DNA of 64,000 nt, taken from positions 159,377 through 223,376 of the forward strand of contig NZ_MATO01000034.1 in assembly GCF_001700325.1 (NCBI RefSeq), written 5' to 3'. Below are positions 18,030 through 26,457 of this stretch, piece after piece; positions within the stretch are counted from its first letter, which is position 1; the number at the start of each line of letters is the position of its first letter. This stretch comes from Caryophanon latum. GTDB taxonomy: Bacteria; Bacillota; Bacilli; Bacillales_A; Planococcaceae. Position numbers and translations under genes: made by a program. The notes below the pieces were generated by a model. That model searched no databases and was not told the DNA's origin. It was given only the letters and a program-made list of their open reading frames with translations.

Positions 18030-18075
18030 AGTACAAAATTGTCTATTAAAAAGGACTGCTAGTTCAAATTTATTT
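18030..18075. promoter_or_regulatory. Imperfect direct repeats upstream of the MFS exporter
   Basis: ACTACTAGTACAAAATTG and ACTGCTAGTTCAAATTTA lie about 30 nt apart between the divergent MFS gene and the 18187 gene. Possible operator; no regulator identified. Confidence 0.3.
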
Positions 18076-18186
18076 CGGAAACTAAAAAATTATGTTACCT
18101 AACTTTTAAATAGCTCTTTCACTCTTTTAACATCTCCTAAAATATACTATAGTAAATAAACAGATTGTTTACAGAGGAGGATTTTC

Positions 18187-18801
18187 ATGCCAGTTGTCAA
18201 AAGTATTTTTTCATTAAACGAAGAGCAGCTATCCGTTGTTGAGCGCGCCCTTTCTTTAAAAAATATAACGGCGATGATGCGTCCTAGCTTTGCACATGTG
18301 CCGCAATATATCGGTGGCTTACAAGATTTTTTCATTTATTTTTATTACGAGGAGCCACCTCTCTTTAATTCAGAAATGACGTTAATTTATATGACGCGCT
18401 ATGAAATTATTCAAGCGTTTATCAAATCTCCTACTGTGAAGTCGATGAAAACGTTGACGGCGACACATTTGGAGCGCTCATTGCTCGCCGCCTTGTTATG
18501 CACAAACATTTACACGGACATTTTCCAAAACGTGACGCGACCGCAGCTAAGCAAGGAGCATCTTTCCTTCCACGAAACGTTCGCACTTGCCGATTCGCAG
18601 CACTTTTTTAATAAGCAATTTCAAACAATCGAGAGCTATCCATCACTGTTCGTTAACGTCCAAAGTAACATCATTAAATGTTTTTGGGCATACATTCGCA
18701 ACGAGCCGCAACTATTCGAGCGTGATTTAGTAAAAGCGAAGCAATTTTTACAGTCGTTTACGCTAACAGAAATGCGCGTATTTACGTCTACTTCACACTA
18801 G
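18187..18801 (+). CDS. Hypothetical protein, first gene of a two-gene operon
   Basis: 204 aa, soluble and helix-rich, with a Leu/Phe-rich middle. Not recognised. A TATAGT -10 and a strong GAGGAGG RBS precede it, and the next gene starts 15 nt after its stop with its own GGGGAG RBS, so the two are one operon ending at the 20097 terminator. The KSIFSLNEEQLSVVERAL opening and HLERSLLAALLC helix suggest an all-helical, perhaps HTH-like or TPR-adjacent, protein. I give no function. Confidence 0.6.
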   Translation: MPVVKSIFSLNEEQLSVVERALSLKNITAMMRPSFAHVPQYIGGLQDFFIYFYYEEPPLFNSEMTLIYMTRYEIIQAFIKSPTVKSMKTLTATHLERSLLAALLCTNIYTDIFQNVTRPQLSKEHLSFHETFALADSQHFFNKQFQTIESYPSLFVNVQSNIIKCFWAYIRNEPQLFERDLVKAKQFLQSFTLTEMRVFTSTSH

Positions 18802-18816
18802 GGGAGTGTATTCATC

Positions 18817-20097
18817 ATGCAAACACATTATTCTAAGCTGATTGATAGTTTACATTATTTAATTGATGAGCAACGATATGACGAATTATATATACAGCTA
18901 CAGTTTTCGATACCGCTACTTGTTGAGCAAGGGGAAATCAATGCGTTAAAGCGAATATTTGAACGTGCCATTCCGCTATTGTTAGAGCAACACCAGCTAA
19001 TGTATACGCGCGCGCTACTACAGCTCGTTATACCACACGTGCCGAAACAAGACGCCGATCTATACAGTTTGCTTCAGCTAGCGCTCGGACATGTATATTT
19101 TTTATTGTCTGAAAAAGAGTTAGCGATTACGCATTACCGTGAATCGCTCAGCTATTTAATGTGCTGTGAGCCAGTGCATGTTGCGCGCGTCGGCATCGTA
19201 CAGTCGAATTTAGCATTTTTAACAGCGAGCGACGATTCCATTGAATCACAGCTTTCTTATGGACGCATGATCACCGTGCTCAAGCATATGGATCCAAAAC
19301 CGTTAGCGCATGACGACCAAATTGCTGCGTTTTCGTTTTATTTTGAAACGTGCTTGCGGGCTAAACGATTTGATGAAGCACAACGCATTTTAAACAAATG
19401 GGAGCAGCTCGATTTCAGCACGTCTACGAGACAGCAGCTGCAACTAATGACATATAAAATGATGTTTCATCACGCCAAAGCGCAATACGACGAAGCGCTT
19501 GCAGTTGGTAGCTCAGTTTTACAAACATTCGATCAAACGAAAAATATTTCAATCTTCCTGTCCATTTATACGATACTCATGGAGTGTTACACGATGCGTG
19601 GCGATGATGACAACGCCGCAGCGCTTCAGCAACGACGTAATGAGCTTGAGCTTGAGCTTCTTTTAGAGCGGCAAGCGATTACGCAGCGCTTTCCGATCAA
19701 CTTCCATTCGCCGCTTCCACAAACGTCATCTCTTTCTGACATTATGAAGGAAATGGAAACATACGAGGAGCCGTACGTTGTCGTTGTGTTTGACTTATCG
19801 ACAAACGAGCAGGCGGTGCAAGCCGATTATTTACAGCAGCTTCATGCGCATATAACGGAAGACGACCATTTACTGTATAGCGCCGCACTAAAAAATGATC
19901 AGTCGCTATACGTATTCCGCGGCGATGAGCACACCGTTCATCCAAAGCTACAGCTCGTTGAAAGCGCCATGCCGTTTCCGATGACGTTCGGCTACTGCTC
20001 GAGCACGTATGACGACAGCTTTACGTTCGATCAATGTATGCAAATGTGCTATGCGTATATTTATTACGCCTATTCGCAAAAAAACTCACAAGTATAA
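18817..20097 (+). CDS. TPR-repeat protein with possible inactive GGDEF-like C-terminus
   Basis: 426 aa. Residues about 1-290 are paired amphipathic helices of TPR type (for example SLLQLALGHVYFLLSEKELAITHY and AKRFDEAQRILNKWEQ). Residues about 310-426 run through YVVVVFDLS, DDHLLYSAALKND, YVFRGDEHTV and a final CYAYIYYAYSQ. That order resembles a GGDEF domain reduced to RGDE and missing the usual DxDxFKxxND metal site. If so it would be a catalytically dead sensory tail. That reading is inference; the TPR part is more secure. No partner kinase or regulator is visible. Confidence 0.55.
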   Translation: MQTHYSKLIDSLHYLIDEQRYDELYIQLQFSIPLLVEQGEINALKRIFERAIPLLLEQHQLMYTRALLQLVIPHVPKQDADLYSLLQLALGHVYFLLSEKELAITHYRESLSYLMCCEPVHVARVGIVQSNLAFLTASDDSIESQLSYGRMITVLKHMDPKPLAHDDQIAAFSFYFETCLRAKRFDEAQRILNKWEQLDFSTSTRQQLQLMTYKMMFHHAKAQYDEALAVGSSVLQTFDQTKNISIFLSIYTILMECYTMRGDDDNAAALQQRRNELELELLLERQAITQRFPINFHSPLPQTSSLSDIMKEMETYEEPYVVVVFDLSTNEQAVQADYLQQLHAHITEDDHLLYSAALKNDQSLYVFRGDEHTVHPKLQLVESAMPFPMTFGYCSSTYDDSFTFDQCMQMCYAYIYYAYSQKNSQV

Positions 20098-20133
20098 CAA
20101 GGTGTGCTACGCTGAACATGTAGCACACCTTGT
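20097..20133. terminator. Bidirectional terminator
   Basis: Perfect 14-bp stem ACAAGGTGTGCTAC/GTAGCACACCTTGT between the convergent TPR gene and LysR gene. Confidence 0.85.
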
Positions 20134-20138
20134 TCCTC

Positions 20139-20966
20139 TTAAAAATGCTCGGCAAAAAACGATTCAATCCATTGCTCGATGCCGTAAAGCGGGTGCGTCG
20201 AATCAACGTGACGCATAATGAAATACATGTTGCGGGTATATTTATCTGGCAGCTCCTCGTGCGGCAGCGTACCAATCGCAAGCTTCGGCATAATCGTTCG
20301 TCCGACACCGCGCATAAGCAGCTGACGCATCATTTCTGAATTGTTCACATACATAAACTGCGGCTGCAAATTATTTTCGGCGATATATAGCTCATTGAAA
20401 TAACGAATGCCCGAATGCTTCTCGCGCATAAGCCATTGCGGTGATTGCTTCTGCCCAACGAGTACGAGCTCATCTTGAAATAGTACTTTTTTATACAAGC
20501 CCGTCGTATCAATCGGCTTCTCAACGAACGCGATGTCCGCCTCGTGCTGCTGCAATTGCTGCACCGCTTCTTCTGAATTCATAATCGTGAGCGTAAACTC
20601 AACGTTCGGAAAGCGCTCAATAAACTGCGGCATCATCTCCGGCAAGTAGTACATACCAAACGTGTTCGAGCACGCAATCGTACACGACATCACTTCCAAG
20701 CTTTCGTGCTCGATCGAATAAACCGTTTGCTTCCATAAATCGAGCATCGTCATCGCCTGCTCATACAAAAAGTCCGCCTGTGCTGTCGGCTGAATGCTTT
20801 TTGCACCTTTTCGAATGAATAGCGTGACGTTTAACTGCTCCTCTAATTGCTTCATTTTGAGTGAAATCGTCGGCTGTGAAATGAATAGCAGCTCGGACGC
20901 TTTCGTGAAATTGCGACATTCGTACACTTTCACAAATACTTGTAATACTTGTAGCACCGCACTCAT
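20139..20966 (-). CDS. LysR family transcriptional regulator
   Basis: 275 aa. N-terminal LysR winged helix (residues 1-60, with FTKASELLFISQPTISLKMKQLEEQL) and a periplasmic-binding-like effector domain with the IAFVEKPI strand. It is divergent from the TDT transporter at 21070, the usual arrangement for a regulator of its neighbour. An inverted repeat TTATTAAG-TTT-CTTAATAA (20970-20988) of T-N11-A type sits in its leader and is a likely operator. The inducer is unknown. Confidence 0.88.
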   Translation of the reverse strand: MSAVLQVLQVFVKVYECRNFTKASELLFISQPTISLKMKQLEEQLNVTLFIRKGAKSIQPTAQADFLYEQAMTMLDLWKQTVYSIEHESLEVMSCTIACSNTFGMYYLPEMMPQFIERFPNVEFTLTIMNSEEAVQQLQQHEADIAFVEKPIDTTGLYKKVLFQDELVLVGQKQSPQWLMREKHSGIRYFNELYIAENNLQPQFMYVNNSEMMRQLLMRGVGRTIMPKLAIGTLPHEELPDKYTRNMYFIMRHVDSTHPLYGIEQWIESFFAEHF

Positions 20967-20969
20967 CCT

Positions 20970-20988
20970 TTATTAAGTTTCTTAATAA
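20970..20988. promoter_or_regulatory. Candidate LysR operator palindrome
   Basis: Perfect 8-bp inverted repeat with a 3-nt centre, immediately upstream of the LysR start and overlapping its RBS region, in the 103-nt divergent spacer. Confidence 0.45.
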
Positions 20989-21069
20989 TAATTATAACAA
21001 ATATATATTTATCAAATAATAGTTTTCGCGCTATGATAGTACTATAGAAATGTTAGAGGGTGAAAGCAT

Positions 21070-22008
21070 ATGCGCACATTTTTACAAAAGGTGCCGATTC
21101 CGACGAGTGGTTTAATGCTCGGCTTATTTTCACTCGCGAAATTGTATGCATCTTTACAATGGCACGTCGTAAGCAGCATCTTTTTCCTTTGTGGCTTTTT
21201 GCTGTTTAGCTTGCTCGTTTGTAAAATTACCTTCGCATTTTCATCGGTGCTGCACGATTTAAAAAATCCAATCGTCGCATCAGTTGCCCCAACGTTTACG
21301 ATGGGTGTTATGGTGATGGCAAGCATATTGCTCCCACATACACCAGTTGCAATCGGGGTTTGGCTCATCGCCATTGCATTACAAGCCGTGTTAATTGGCT
21401 GTTTCATTTACCGCTTCATTATAAAACAAATCGTCGCGCTACAAGACGTATACCCGAGCTGGTTCATTTTATTCGTCGGGCTTGGCATCGTACCGGTTAC
21501 AGCAGCCGATGTATTCCCGCAGCTCGCAAACGTCCTGTTTTCATTCGCGCTCGTTCACTACGTCGTGCTGCTCCCAATCGTTTGTGTACGCATTGTAAAG
21601 CACGATCTCGCTGAAGCAACGAAGCCTTTATTAACGATTTTAGCGGCGCCTGGTTCACTGTGCTTAACTGGTTATGTACAACTGTTCGAACAGCCAAATG
21701 CGTTTTTATTGTACGCATTGCTCATCGCATCACAGCTTCTATACGTCTTTGTATGCTTCCGTTTACCGAAGCTGCTCACATTGCCGTTTTATCCGAGCTA
21801 TGCAGCGTTTACGTTCCCACTTGTCATTTCAGCTACTGCACTATTTACAACCGCTTCTATTTTAACTAGCTCGTTCTTACACGGACTTGCGATGATGGAA
21901 CTGTCGATCGCAACGGCCATCGTTGTGTACGTCCTCATTCGCTACATCCGTTATTTCGTGACGATGCGACAAACGCAAGTACGAAAATATGATGTAAGAG
22001 CGGTATAA
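21070..22008 (+). CDS. TDT family (TehA/SLAC1-like) transporter
   Basis: 312 aa with about ten hydrophobic helices. Family-like are the VPIPTSGLMLGLFSLAKL opening, the PIVASVAPTFTMG loop and APGSLCLTGY later on. Members move tellurite, C4-dicarboxylates, sulfite or small anions across the membrane. Divergent from a LysR regulator, suggesting induced efflux or uptake of an anion. The last ten or so codons (VTMRQTQVRKYD) fall in the first unit of a degenerate repeat that continues past the stop, so the C-terminus may have been altered by it. Confidence 0.8.
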   Translation: MRTFLQKVPIPTSGLMLGLFSLAKLYASLQWHVVSSIFFLCGFLLFSLLVCKITFAFSSVLHDLKNPIVASVAPTFTMGVMVMASILLPHTPVAIGVWLIAIALQAVLIGCFIYRFIIKQIVALQDVYPSWFILFVGLGIVPVTAADVFPQLANVLFSFALVHYVVLLPIVCVRIVKHDLAEATKPLLTILAAPGSLCLTGYVQLFEQPNAFLLYALLIASQLLYVFVCFRLPKLLTLPFYPSYAAFTFPLVISATALFTTASILTSSFLHGLAMMELSIATAIVVYVLIRYIRYFVTMRQTQVRKYDVRAV

Positions 22009-22150
22009 TACGAGAAACGTAAGTACTGTCCCAACACAATGACGAGATCCATATGATGTGACAACACAAGTATGGTGAAACGCTGCATGATGCGACAACG
22101 CAAGTGTAGCGTTCGCTTTTTACAACTGTATGATGCGAAAAACGCAAGTA
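21958..22150. repeat. Five degenerate units of an ATGATGCGACAACGCAAGT motif
   Basis: Units begin near 21963, 22008, 22055, 22088 and 22131, spaced 33-47 nt. The consensus is about ATGATGCGACAACGCAAGTA. The first unit is inside the TDT transporter 3' end. A related core is in the hairpin at 14951-14986. Confidence 0.6.
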
Positions 22151-22175
22151 TCTTTGAAAATAGCGAAGAACGAGG

Positions 22176-22207
22176 AAGCTGTCCGATGAATGTCGGGCAG
22201 CTTTTTT
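22176..22207 (+). terminator. Terminator of the TDT transporter transcript
   Basis: AAGCTGTCCGA/TCGGGCAGCTT hairpin followed by T6, about 170 nt after the stop and beyond the repeat units. Confidence 0.7.
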
Positions 22208-22350
22208 GTTAGTCGGCTTTTCACATCGAGGCAGGCTTTCCGCGGGCGTGGCTCGAGCCTGTAGTCTTTCGCTCACGCTTTTCCCGCAGGAGTCCGCCTC
22301 TTGTTTCGAGCCTCGTTCGCAATCTAAATTTCGATCACCCTATATATACA
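22203..22350. repeat. GTCGGCT-type intergenic repeat (copy 3)
   Basis: Close match, same orientation, to 16224-16373. It abuts the terminator's T-run, so the two may have been acquired together or the repeat targets hairpins. Confidence 0.75.
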
Positions 22351-22359
22351 AATAAAAAG

Positions 22360-22397
22360 GTTGTGTTCACGTCCATTTGACATGTAACACAACCTCA
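22360..22397 (-). terminator. Terminator of the iron ABC operon
   Basis: AGGTTGTGTT/AACACAACCT arms next to the ATPase stop at 22402. Confidence 0.75.
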
Positions 22398-22401
22398 TCT
22401 T

Positions 22402-23235
22402 TTACATATTCACATCGTAATCCATACCGAAATATTTCGGCACCATCGTTTCATACACTTGCCCATCAATTTCATGGCGCAGTCGCTTCACTTCGATGTG
22501 GAAGTAATCTAAAATATTTTGCTCGGTCATTATGTCTGACACTTGCCCGGTAATGACCGGCTGATCTTTTGCGACCATGAGCACTTTGTCGCCGAAGTAA
22601 AACGCATGATTCGCATAGTGCGTATTAATGATGCACGCTAAGCCGCGTTCCTTCACGAGCTTTTTAATCGTTTGTAAAATAATTTTTTGCTTATGAATGT
22701 CTAAATGCGACTCCGGTTCATCAAGCACTAAAATTTCTGGCTCCGCAACGAGTGTGCGCGCGATTAACGCAAGCTGCAGCTCCCCGCCACTTACCGCTGT
22801 ACACGGCTGCTCTGCTAAATGCGCAATGCCAACAAGATCCAGACATTCAAGCGCTAGCTCACGGTCACGCTTCGTCGGCTGAGCGAACGCACCGATATAC
22901 ACCGCACGCCCCATCGTCACTAAATCTAAAATCGAGTAGCTAAACGTCATGCGCGATGCTTGCGGCACGTAGCCAATTTTACGCCACACTTCCTTTTGCG
23001 ACATCGCAGTTAACGGCTTGCCATCTAATAACGTTGCGCCCTTTTGCCACTCAAGTAAACCCATCATACATTTAAGCATCGTCGTCTTCCCTGCACCGTT
23101 TGGACCGAGAATTGATAAAATTTCACCTGGATGCAGCTCGAAGTTAATGTCGTTATTGTATAAAAACGACACGTCCTTTTTCGCGCGCCCTTTTTTCGGA
23201 TAAAAATAGTTGCCATCTTTGACCGTTAAAATCAT
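22402..23235 (-). CDS. FecE-type ABC transporter ATP-binding protein
   Basis: 277 aa. Walker A GPNGAGKT, signature VSGGELQ (Val for the usual Leu), Walker B LVLDEPESHLD and switch His in INTHYA, typical of siderophore/haem/cobalamin importers. A C-terminal extension of about 25 residues (FHIEVKRLRHEIDG onward) is less usual. Its ATG overlaps the permease stop by 4 nt (23232-23235), so the two are translationally coupled. Terminator at 22360. Confidence 0.9.
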   Translation of the reverse strand: MILTVKDGNYFYPKKGRAKKDVSFLYNNDINFELHPGEILSILGPNGAGKTTMLKCMMGLLEWQKGATLLDGKPLTAMSQKEVWRKIGYVPQASRMTFSYSILDLVTMGRAVYIGAFAQPTKRDRELALECLDLVGIAHLAEQPCTAVSGGELQLALIARTLVAEPEILVLDEPESHLDIHKQKIILQTIKKLVKERGLACIINTHYANHAFYFGDKVLMVAKDQPVITGQVSDIMTEQNILDYFHIEVKRLRHEIDGQVYETMVPKYFGMDYDVNM

Positions 23236-24236
23236 CCCCAGCCACCTCCTGTTTTACGCAGTAAGTATGCAAAAAATGGTGCGCCGATAATTGCCGTTAA
23301 AATCGATAACGGAATTTCCGCCGCCGTTAAGCTGCGCGCTAAATTATCGATAATGAGCAAGTAACACGCACCGATTGAAATCGACGCAGGCAGCACGTAC
23401 TGGTTGTTACTGCCAACAATCATGCGCGCAATATGCGGAATAATTAAACCGACCCAGCCGATAATGCCGGCAATCGATACGGCCGCTGCTGTAATCAATG
23501 TCGCCCCCGCAATCACGAGCCATTTGAGCTTCGTCACCGAAATGCCAAGCGAGCGCGCCTCCTCTTCTGATAGCGATAAAATGTTTAAGCGCCAGCGCAG
23601 TAAATAGAGCACGATCATACCGATTAAAATGAGCGGTCCGCCGACGAATAAATCTTGATACGTCGCCGTTCCTAAGCTACCCATTAACCAATACGTAATC
23701 GACGGCAGCTTTTCCTCAGGGTCCGCCAAAAACTTCACGAGCGAAATGAACGCTTGGAACAATGCACTCGTTACCGTCCCTGCTAAAACGAGCATAAAAA
23801 TTGGCATGTCGCGTCGTACACCACCAATTAAAAATGTAAATCCGATTGCGCACATCCCCATGACAAGCGCAAACATTTGCATCGTAAAGCCTGTGCCAAA
23901 TAATAAAATACCGATCGATGCACCGAAGCCTGCACCTGCTGAAACGCCTAAAATGTCCGGGCTTACAAGCGGGTTTGCAAACATCCCTTGGAACGCCGCA
24001 CCGGCAATCGCTAAACCACCACCGATGAGCATTGCGAGTAAAATACGCGGCAGACGCACGTTCATCACAACCGTTTCTTCCACTTGTGACCACGTTTGTT
24101 CAATCGGGAAAACTTGTGATAATAAAATTTTCATTTGCACGATAAAGTCGACTTCATAGCGACCGACTCCGATCGATGCGAGCGCTAACACTACTGGTAA
24201 CAGAAGCAGCAGCGCTTTCAGTAATTTTGACTTCAT
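23232..24236 (-). CDS. FecCD-type iron-chelate ABC permease
   Basis: 334 aa from the ATG at 24236; a GTG further upstream lies inside the AGGTGG RBS. About nine or ten helices. Seen are the NVRLPRILLAMLIGGGLAIAG, ANPLVSPDILGVSAGAGFGA and GWVGLIIPHIARM motifs of the BtuC/FecCD family. Only one permease gene is present, so it should act as a homodimer with the ATPase at 22402 and the lipoprotein at 24449. Confidence 0.92.
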   Translation of the reverse strand: MKSKLLKALLLLLPVVLALASIGVGRYEVDFIVQMKILLSQVFPIEQTWSQVEETVVMNVRLPRILLAMLIGGGLAIAGAAFQGMFANPLVSPDILGVSAGAGFGASIGILLFGTGFTMQMFALVMGMCAIGFTFLIGGVRRDMPIFMLVLAGTVTSALFQAFISLVKFLADPEEKLPSITYWLMGSLGTATYQDLFVGGPLILIGMIVLYLLRWRLNILSLSEEEARSLGISVTKLKWLVIAGATLITAAAVSIAGIIGWVGLIIPHIARMIVGSNNQYVLPASISIGACYLLIIDNLARSLTAAEIPLSILTAIIGAPFFAYLLRKTGGGWG

Positions 24237-24275
24237 TCGTGTAATAGCCACCTTTGTTCATCTTTGTTTCATAAC

Positions 24276-24315
24276 AAGAAATGTGCGTGAAGCGATATCA
24301 CTTCCGCACAATTTC
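24276..24315 (-). terminator. Hairpin between binding-protein and permease genes
   Basis: AGAAATGTGCG/CGCACAATTTCT arms. It probably reduces read-through from the lipoprotein gene, as often seen in binding-protein operons; there is no strong T-run. Confidence 0.4.
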
Positions 24316-24344
24316 TGTTGTATATGTTCGTTATTTAACAATTG

Positions 24345-24415
24345 CTCTTCATGTCGAGGCACGCTTTTCCCGCTGGAGTCCTCTCATTCCGAGCAATGTT
24401 TCTATGTCCGCTATC
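24345..24415. repeat. Internally deleted GTCGGCT-type repeat
   Basis: Keeps CATGTCGAGGCA, then jumps to CGCTTTTCCCGCTGGAGTCC and a TTCCGAGCAATGTTT end, missing the central 40-50 nt found in 16224-16373 and 22203-22350. Confidence 0.5.
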
Positions 24416-24448
24416 ATATAGTAACTGACATAGAATTGAATTTGCTTT

Positions 24449-25579
24449 TTAGTATTTCGCCGCTTCTGAAGATGGATTTAAAATGCTGTGCACTTCCTCA
24501 TCTGTTAGCTCGTAGTCGTAGTAGCGGCTGTAATAATCTTTAATTTCCGCTTCGATTTCATACGTAAACAGCTCTGGGTGCAGCTTTTGCGCCATCCATT
24601 TTAACATGAGTGGTGCATCTCCACTTGGCGGATACCAGCGATAAATTCCTAAAGGCATTTTGTACACCTTTTTGTCTTGTACTGCCTTTACTTCGCTCCA
24701 GTCTTGCCCTTCAAATGCGTTGTTATATAAGTCTTCTGGCTGCGTTTCCGTGAAGTTCGTAATGAAGATGATGTCTGGATTCATCTCATACACTTGCTCC
24801 ATGTTGATCGCTTTAATGCCATCAATGCCTGCTTCTGCTGCAACGTCAATACCACCTGTTGCGTTTAACCAGCGATTGCCGTGCATGTTCGTGCCAGCTG
24901 TCGAAATTTCGCCGTCGTTATGATATTGCAGGAAAAATACACGCGGTTTGTCCGCATCGGTTACGCCTGCTTCAGCGAGCGTATCGTTAATCATTTGCTG
25001 GTTCGCCTCTGCCTCTGCTAAAATTTCGTCTGGGCGCTCTGTCGTACCAGTAATGTCACCTGTGATCGCTAACCAACGTTTAAACGTATCAAGCGGGTCA
25101 AGCGTTGTCGTGTTCGTATCAAGTGCGACCGTTGTAATACCGGTTTCAGCTAGCTTGTTCACCGTTTTTTCTTGTGCTGCCGCTTCAAAAAACACATCTG
25201 GCTCAAGCGTCATTAATTGCTCAACATTCACTTCACCATTTTCAATGAAATTCGTTTTCGCATCCGTAATGCTCGGTGAAATTTCCTTTAAAATCGAGTG
25301 CGCTGCGGCGTTATATGAGTTCGGATGAATGCCGACAATTTCGTCCGTTGAGTTTGTTGCGACAAACCACGTTGAGAAGTACGGTAAAACACTGCCCATT
25401 ACGACACGCTCAGTGCTGTTAATTTCCACTTCACGATTTAATTCATCCACAATGATGCGGCTTTCTGCTGTTAATTCTAGTTCATCGCTTACATTTTCTT
25501 CGACGGTTTCGTTATTGCACGCTGCTAACAATAATGTCGTAAGCGCTGCTGTTGCTAAAAATCTGTATTTTCGTTTCAT
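24449..25579 (-). CDS. FecB-type iron-chelate substrate-binding lipoprotein
   Basis: 376 aa. Signal sequence and lipobox LAAC, then a class III periplasmic-binding fold: VVMGSVLPYF, MTLEPDVFFEA and MNPDIIFITNF follow the two-lobe pattern of siderophore/haem/cobalamin binders. It should capture the chelate outside the cell and hand it to the FecCD permease. A candidate Fur box (25636-25650) is about 57 nt upstream. The exact chelate is unknown. Divergent from the two-gene operon starting at 25828. Confidence 0.88.
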   Translation of the reverse strand: MKRKYRFLATAALTTLLLAACNNETVEENVSDELELTAESRIIVDELNREVEINSTERVVMGSVLPYFSTWFVATNSTDEIVGIHPNSYNAAAHSILKEISPSITDAKTNFIENGEVNVEQLMTLEPDVFFEAAAQEKTVNKLAETGITTVALDTNTTTLDPLDTFKRWLAITGDITGTTERPDEILAEAEANQQMINDTLAEAGVTDADKPRVFFLQYHNDGEISTAGTNMHGNRWLNATGGIDVAAEAGIDGIKAINMEQVYEMNPDIIFITNFTETQPEDLYNNAFEGQDWSEVKAVQDKKVYKMPLGIYRWYPPSGDAPLMLKWMAQKLHPELFTYEIEAEIKDYYSRYYDYELTDEEVHSILNPSSEAAKY

Positions 25580-25635
25580 GCTGTCTATTGCCTCACTTTT
25601 TACGTTTTGCCTAAATTTATTATCCCGCCATCAAT

Positions 25636-25650
25636 TGAGAATGACTTTCA
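25636..25650. promoter_or_regulatory. Candidate Fur box
   Basis: TGAGAATGACTTTCA matches 12 of 15 positions of the 7-1-7 Fur consensus TGATAATNATTATCA, counting the free centre. It lies between the iron-uptake operon and the divergent pair, so it could serve both. Confidence 0.45.
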
Positions 25651-25827
25651 ACATCAACGATTCTATAGTATTCTCAACGCTTCGTCAATGTTTTTCCCTT
25701 CAATTTTCAAATTATATTTCATGTCAAATTATGTTTTTTTGCCAAATTCATCGTACTTTTTTGCGCTACTTCTTTTGACGACAGAGCCATTCGTGCTATG
25801 ATGACATCAACATAAGGAGGATTTATG

Positions 25828-26457
25828 ATGAAAGACCTTTTATTTATTGATCCAGGGCATGCGTTTGGTGTCGACAATTGGCACGACCCATTTATGCAAC
25901 AACATTTTCACTTCATCGATATGTACGAGCTTGAGCATACCGATCTAACGCCATTTAAAGCGATCATCGTGCACGATTTCGTCGACCAAATTCATTTAAA
26001 AGCGCATCAACATATTATCGAAAATTATTTAAACGCCGGCAACATTATCGTTTGGAGCGGGCATTTAACGGAAAGCTGGCTACCAGGCTGTGCACCGTTT
26101 ACCCCAAAGACGATTGTGCAGTTTTCAGATTACAACATATCGTTCGTGCAGCCGCACCCTGTATTTGACGGCGTAACGACCGACGATATGACGCTGAATA
26201 AAGGTGTCGCAGGCTTTTTTGCACGCGGGGCGCATTTGCCGATCCCACCACATGCAGAAAGTTTACTAACGCTGCCAGACGGTTTTGTAACGACGTATAT
26301 CGACCGCCATTCAACGCGCGGTACAATTTTTGTCCATGCAGGGCGCGATTTGTTCGCACAGCGCAACCAAAACAAAACGACAGACCGCATTCATACGCAG
26401 CTGCTGCAATGGATTTACGATGAGCATGCGGCGATTGGAGGGCGACACGATGCGTAA
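25828..26457 (+). CDS. Unrecognised protein, first of a paralogous pair beside an iron transporter
   Basis: 209 aa from the ATG at 25828 (AAGGAGG, 7-nt spacing; another ATG is one codon earlier). The layout of alternating strands and helices (FKAIIVHDF, then NYLNAGNIIVWSGHL) suggests a Rossmann-like or glutamine-amidotransferase/ThuA-like fold, without an obvious nucleophile elbow. It aligns loosely along its length with the next gene, including a shared YxDxxSTxGT strand. The last 8 nt overlap that gene. Divergent from the FecBCD-type operon, so a link to iron uptake or chelate processing is inferred. Confidence 0.5.
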   Translation: MKDLLFIDPGHAFGVDNWHDPFMQQHFHFIDMYELEHTDLTPFKAIIVHDFVDQIHLKAHQHIIENYLNAGNIIVWSGHLTESWLPGCAPFTPKTIVQFSDYNISFVQPHPVFDGVTTDDMTLNKGVAGFFARGAHLPIPPHAESLLTLPDGFVTTYIDRHSTRGTIFVHAGRDLFAQRNQNKTTDRIHTQLLQWIYDEHAAIGGRHDA

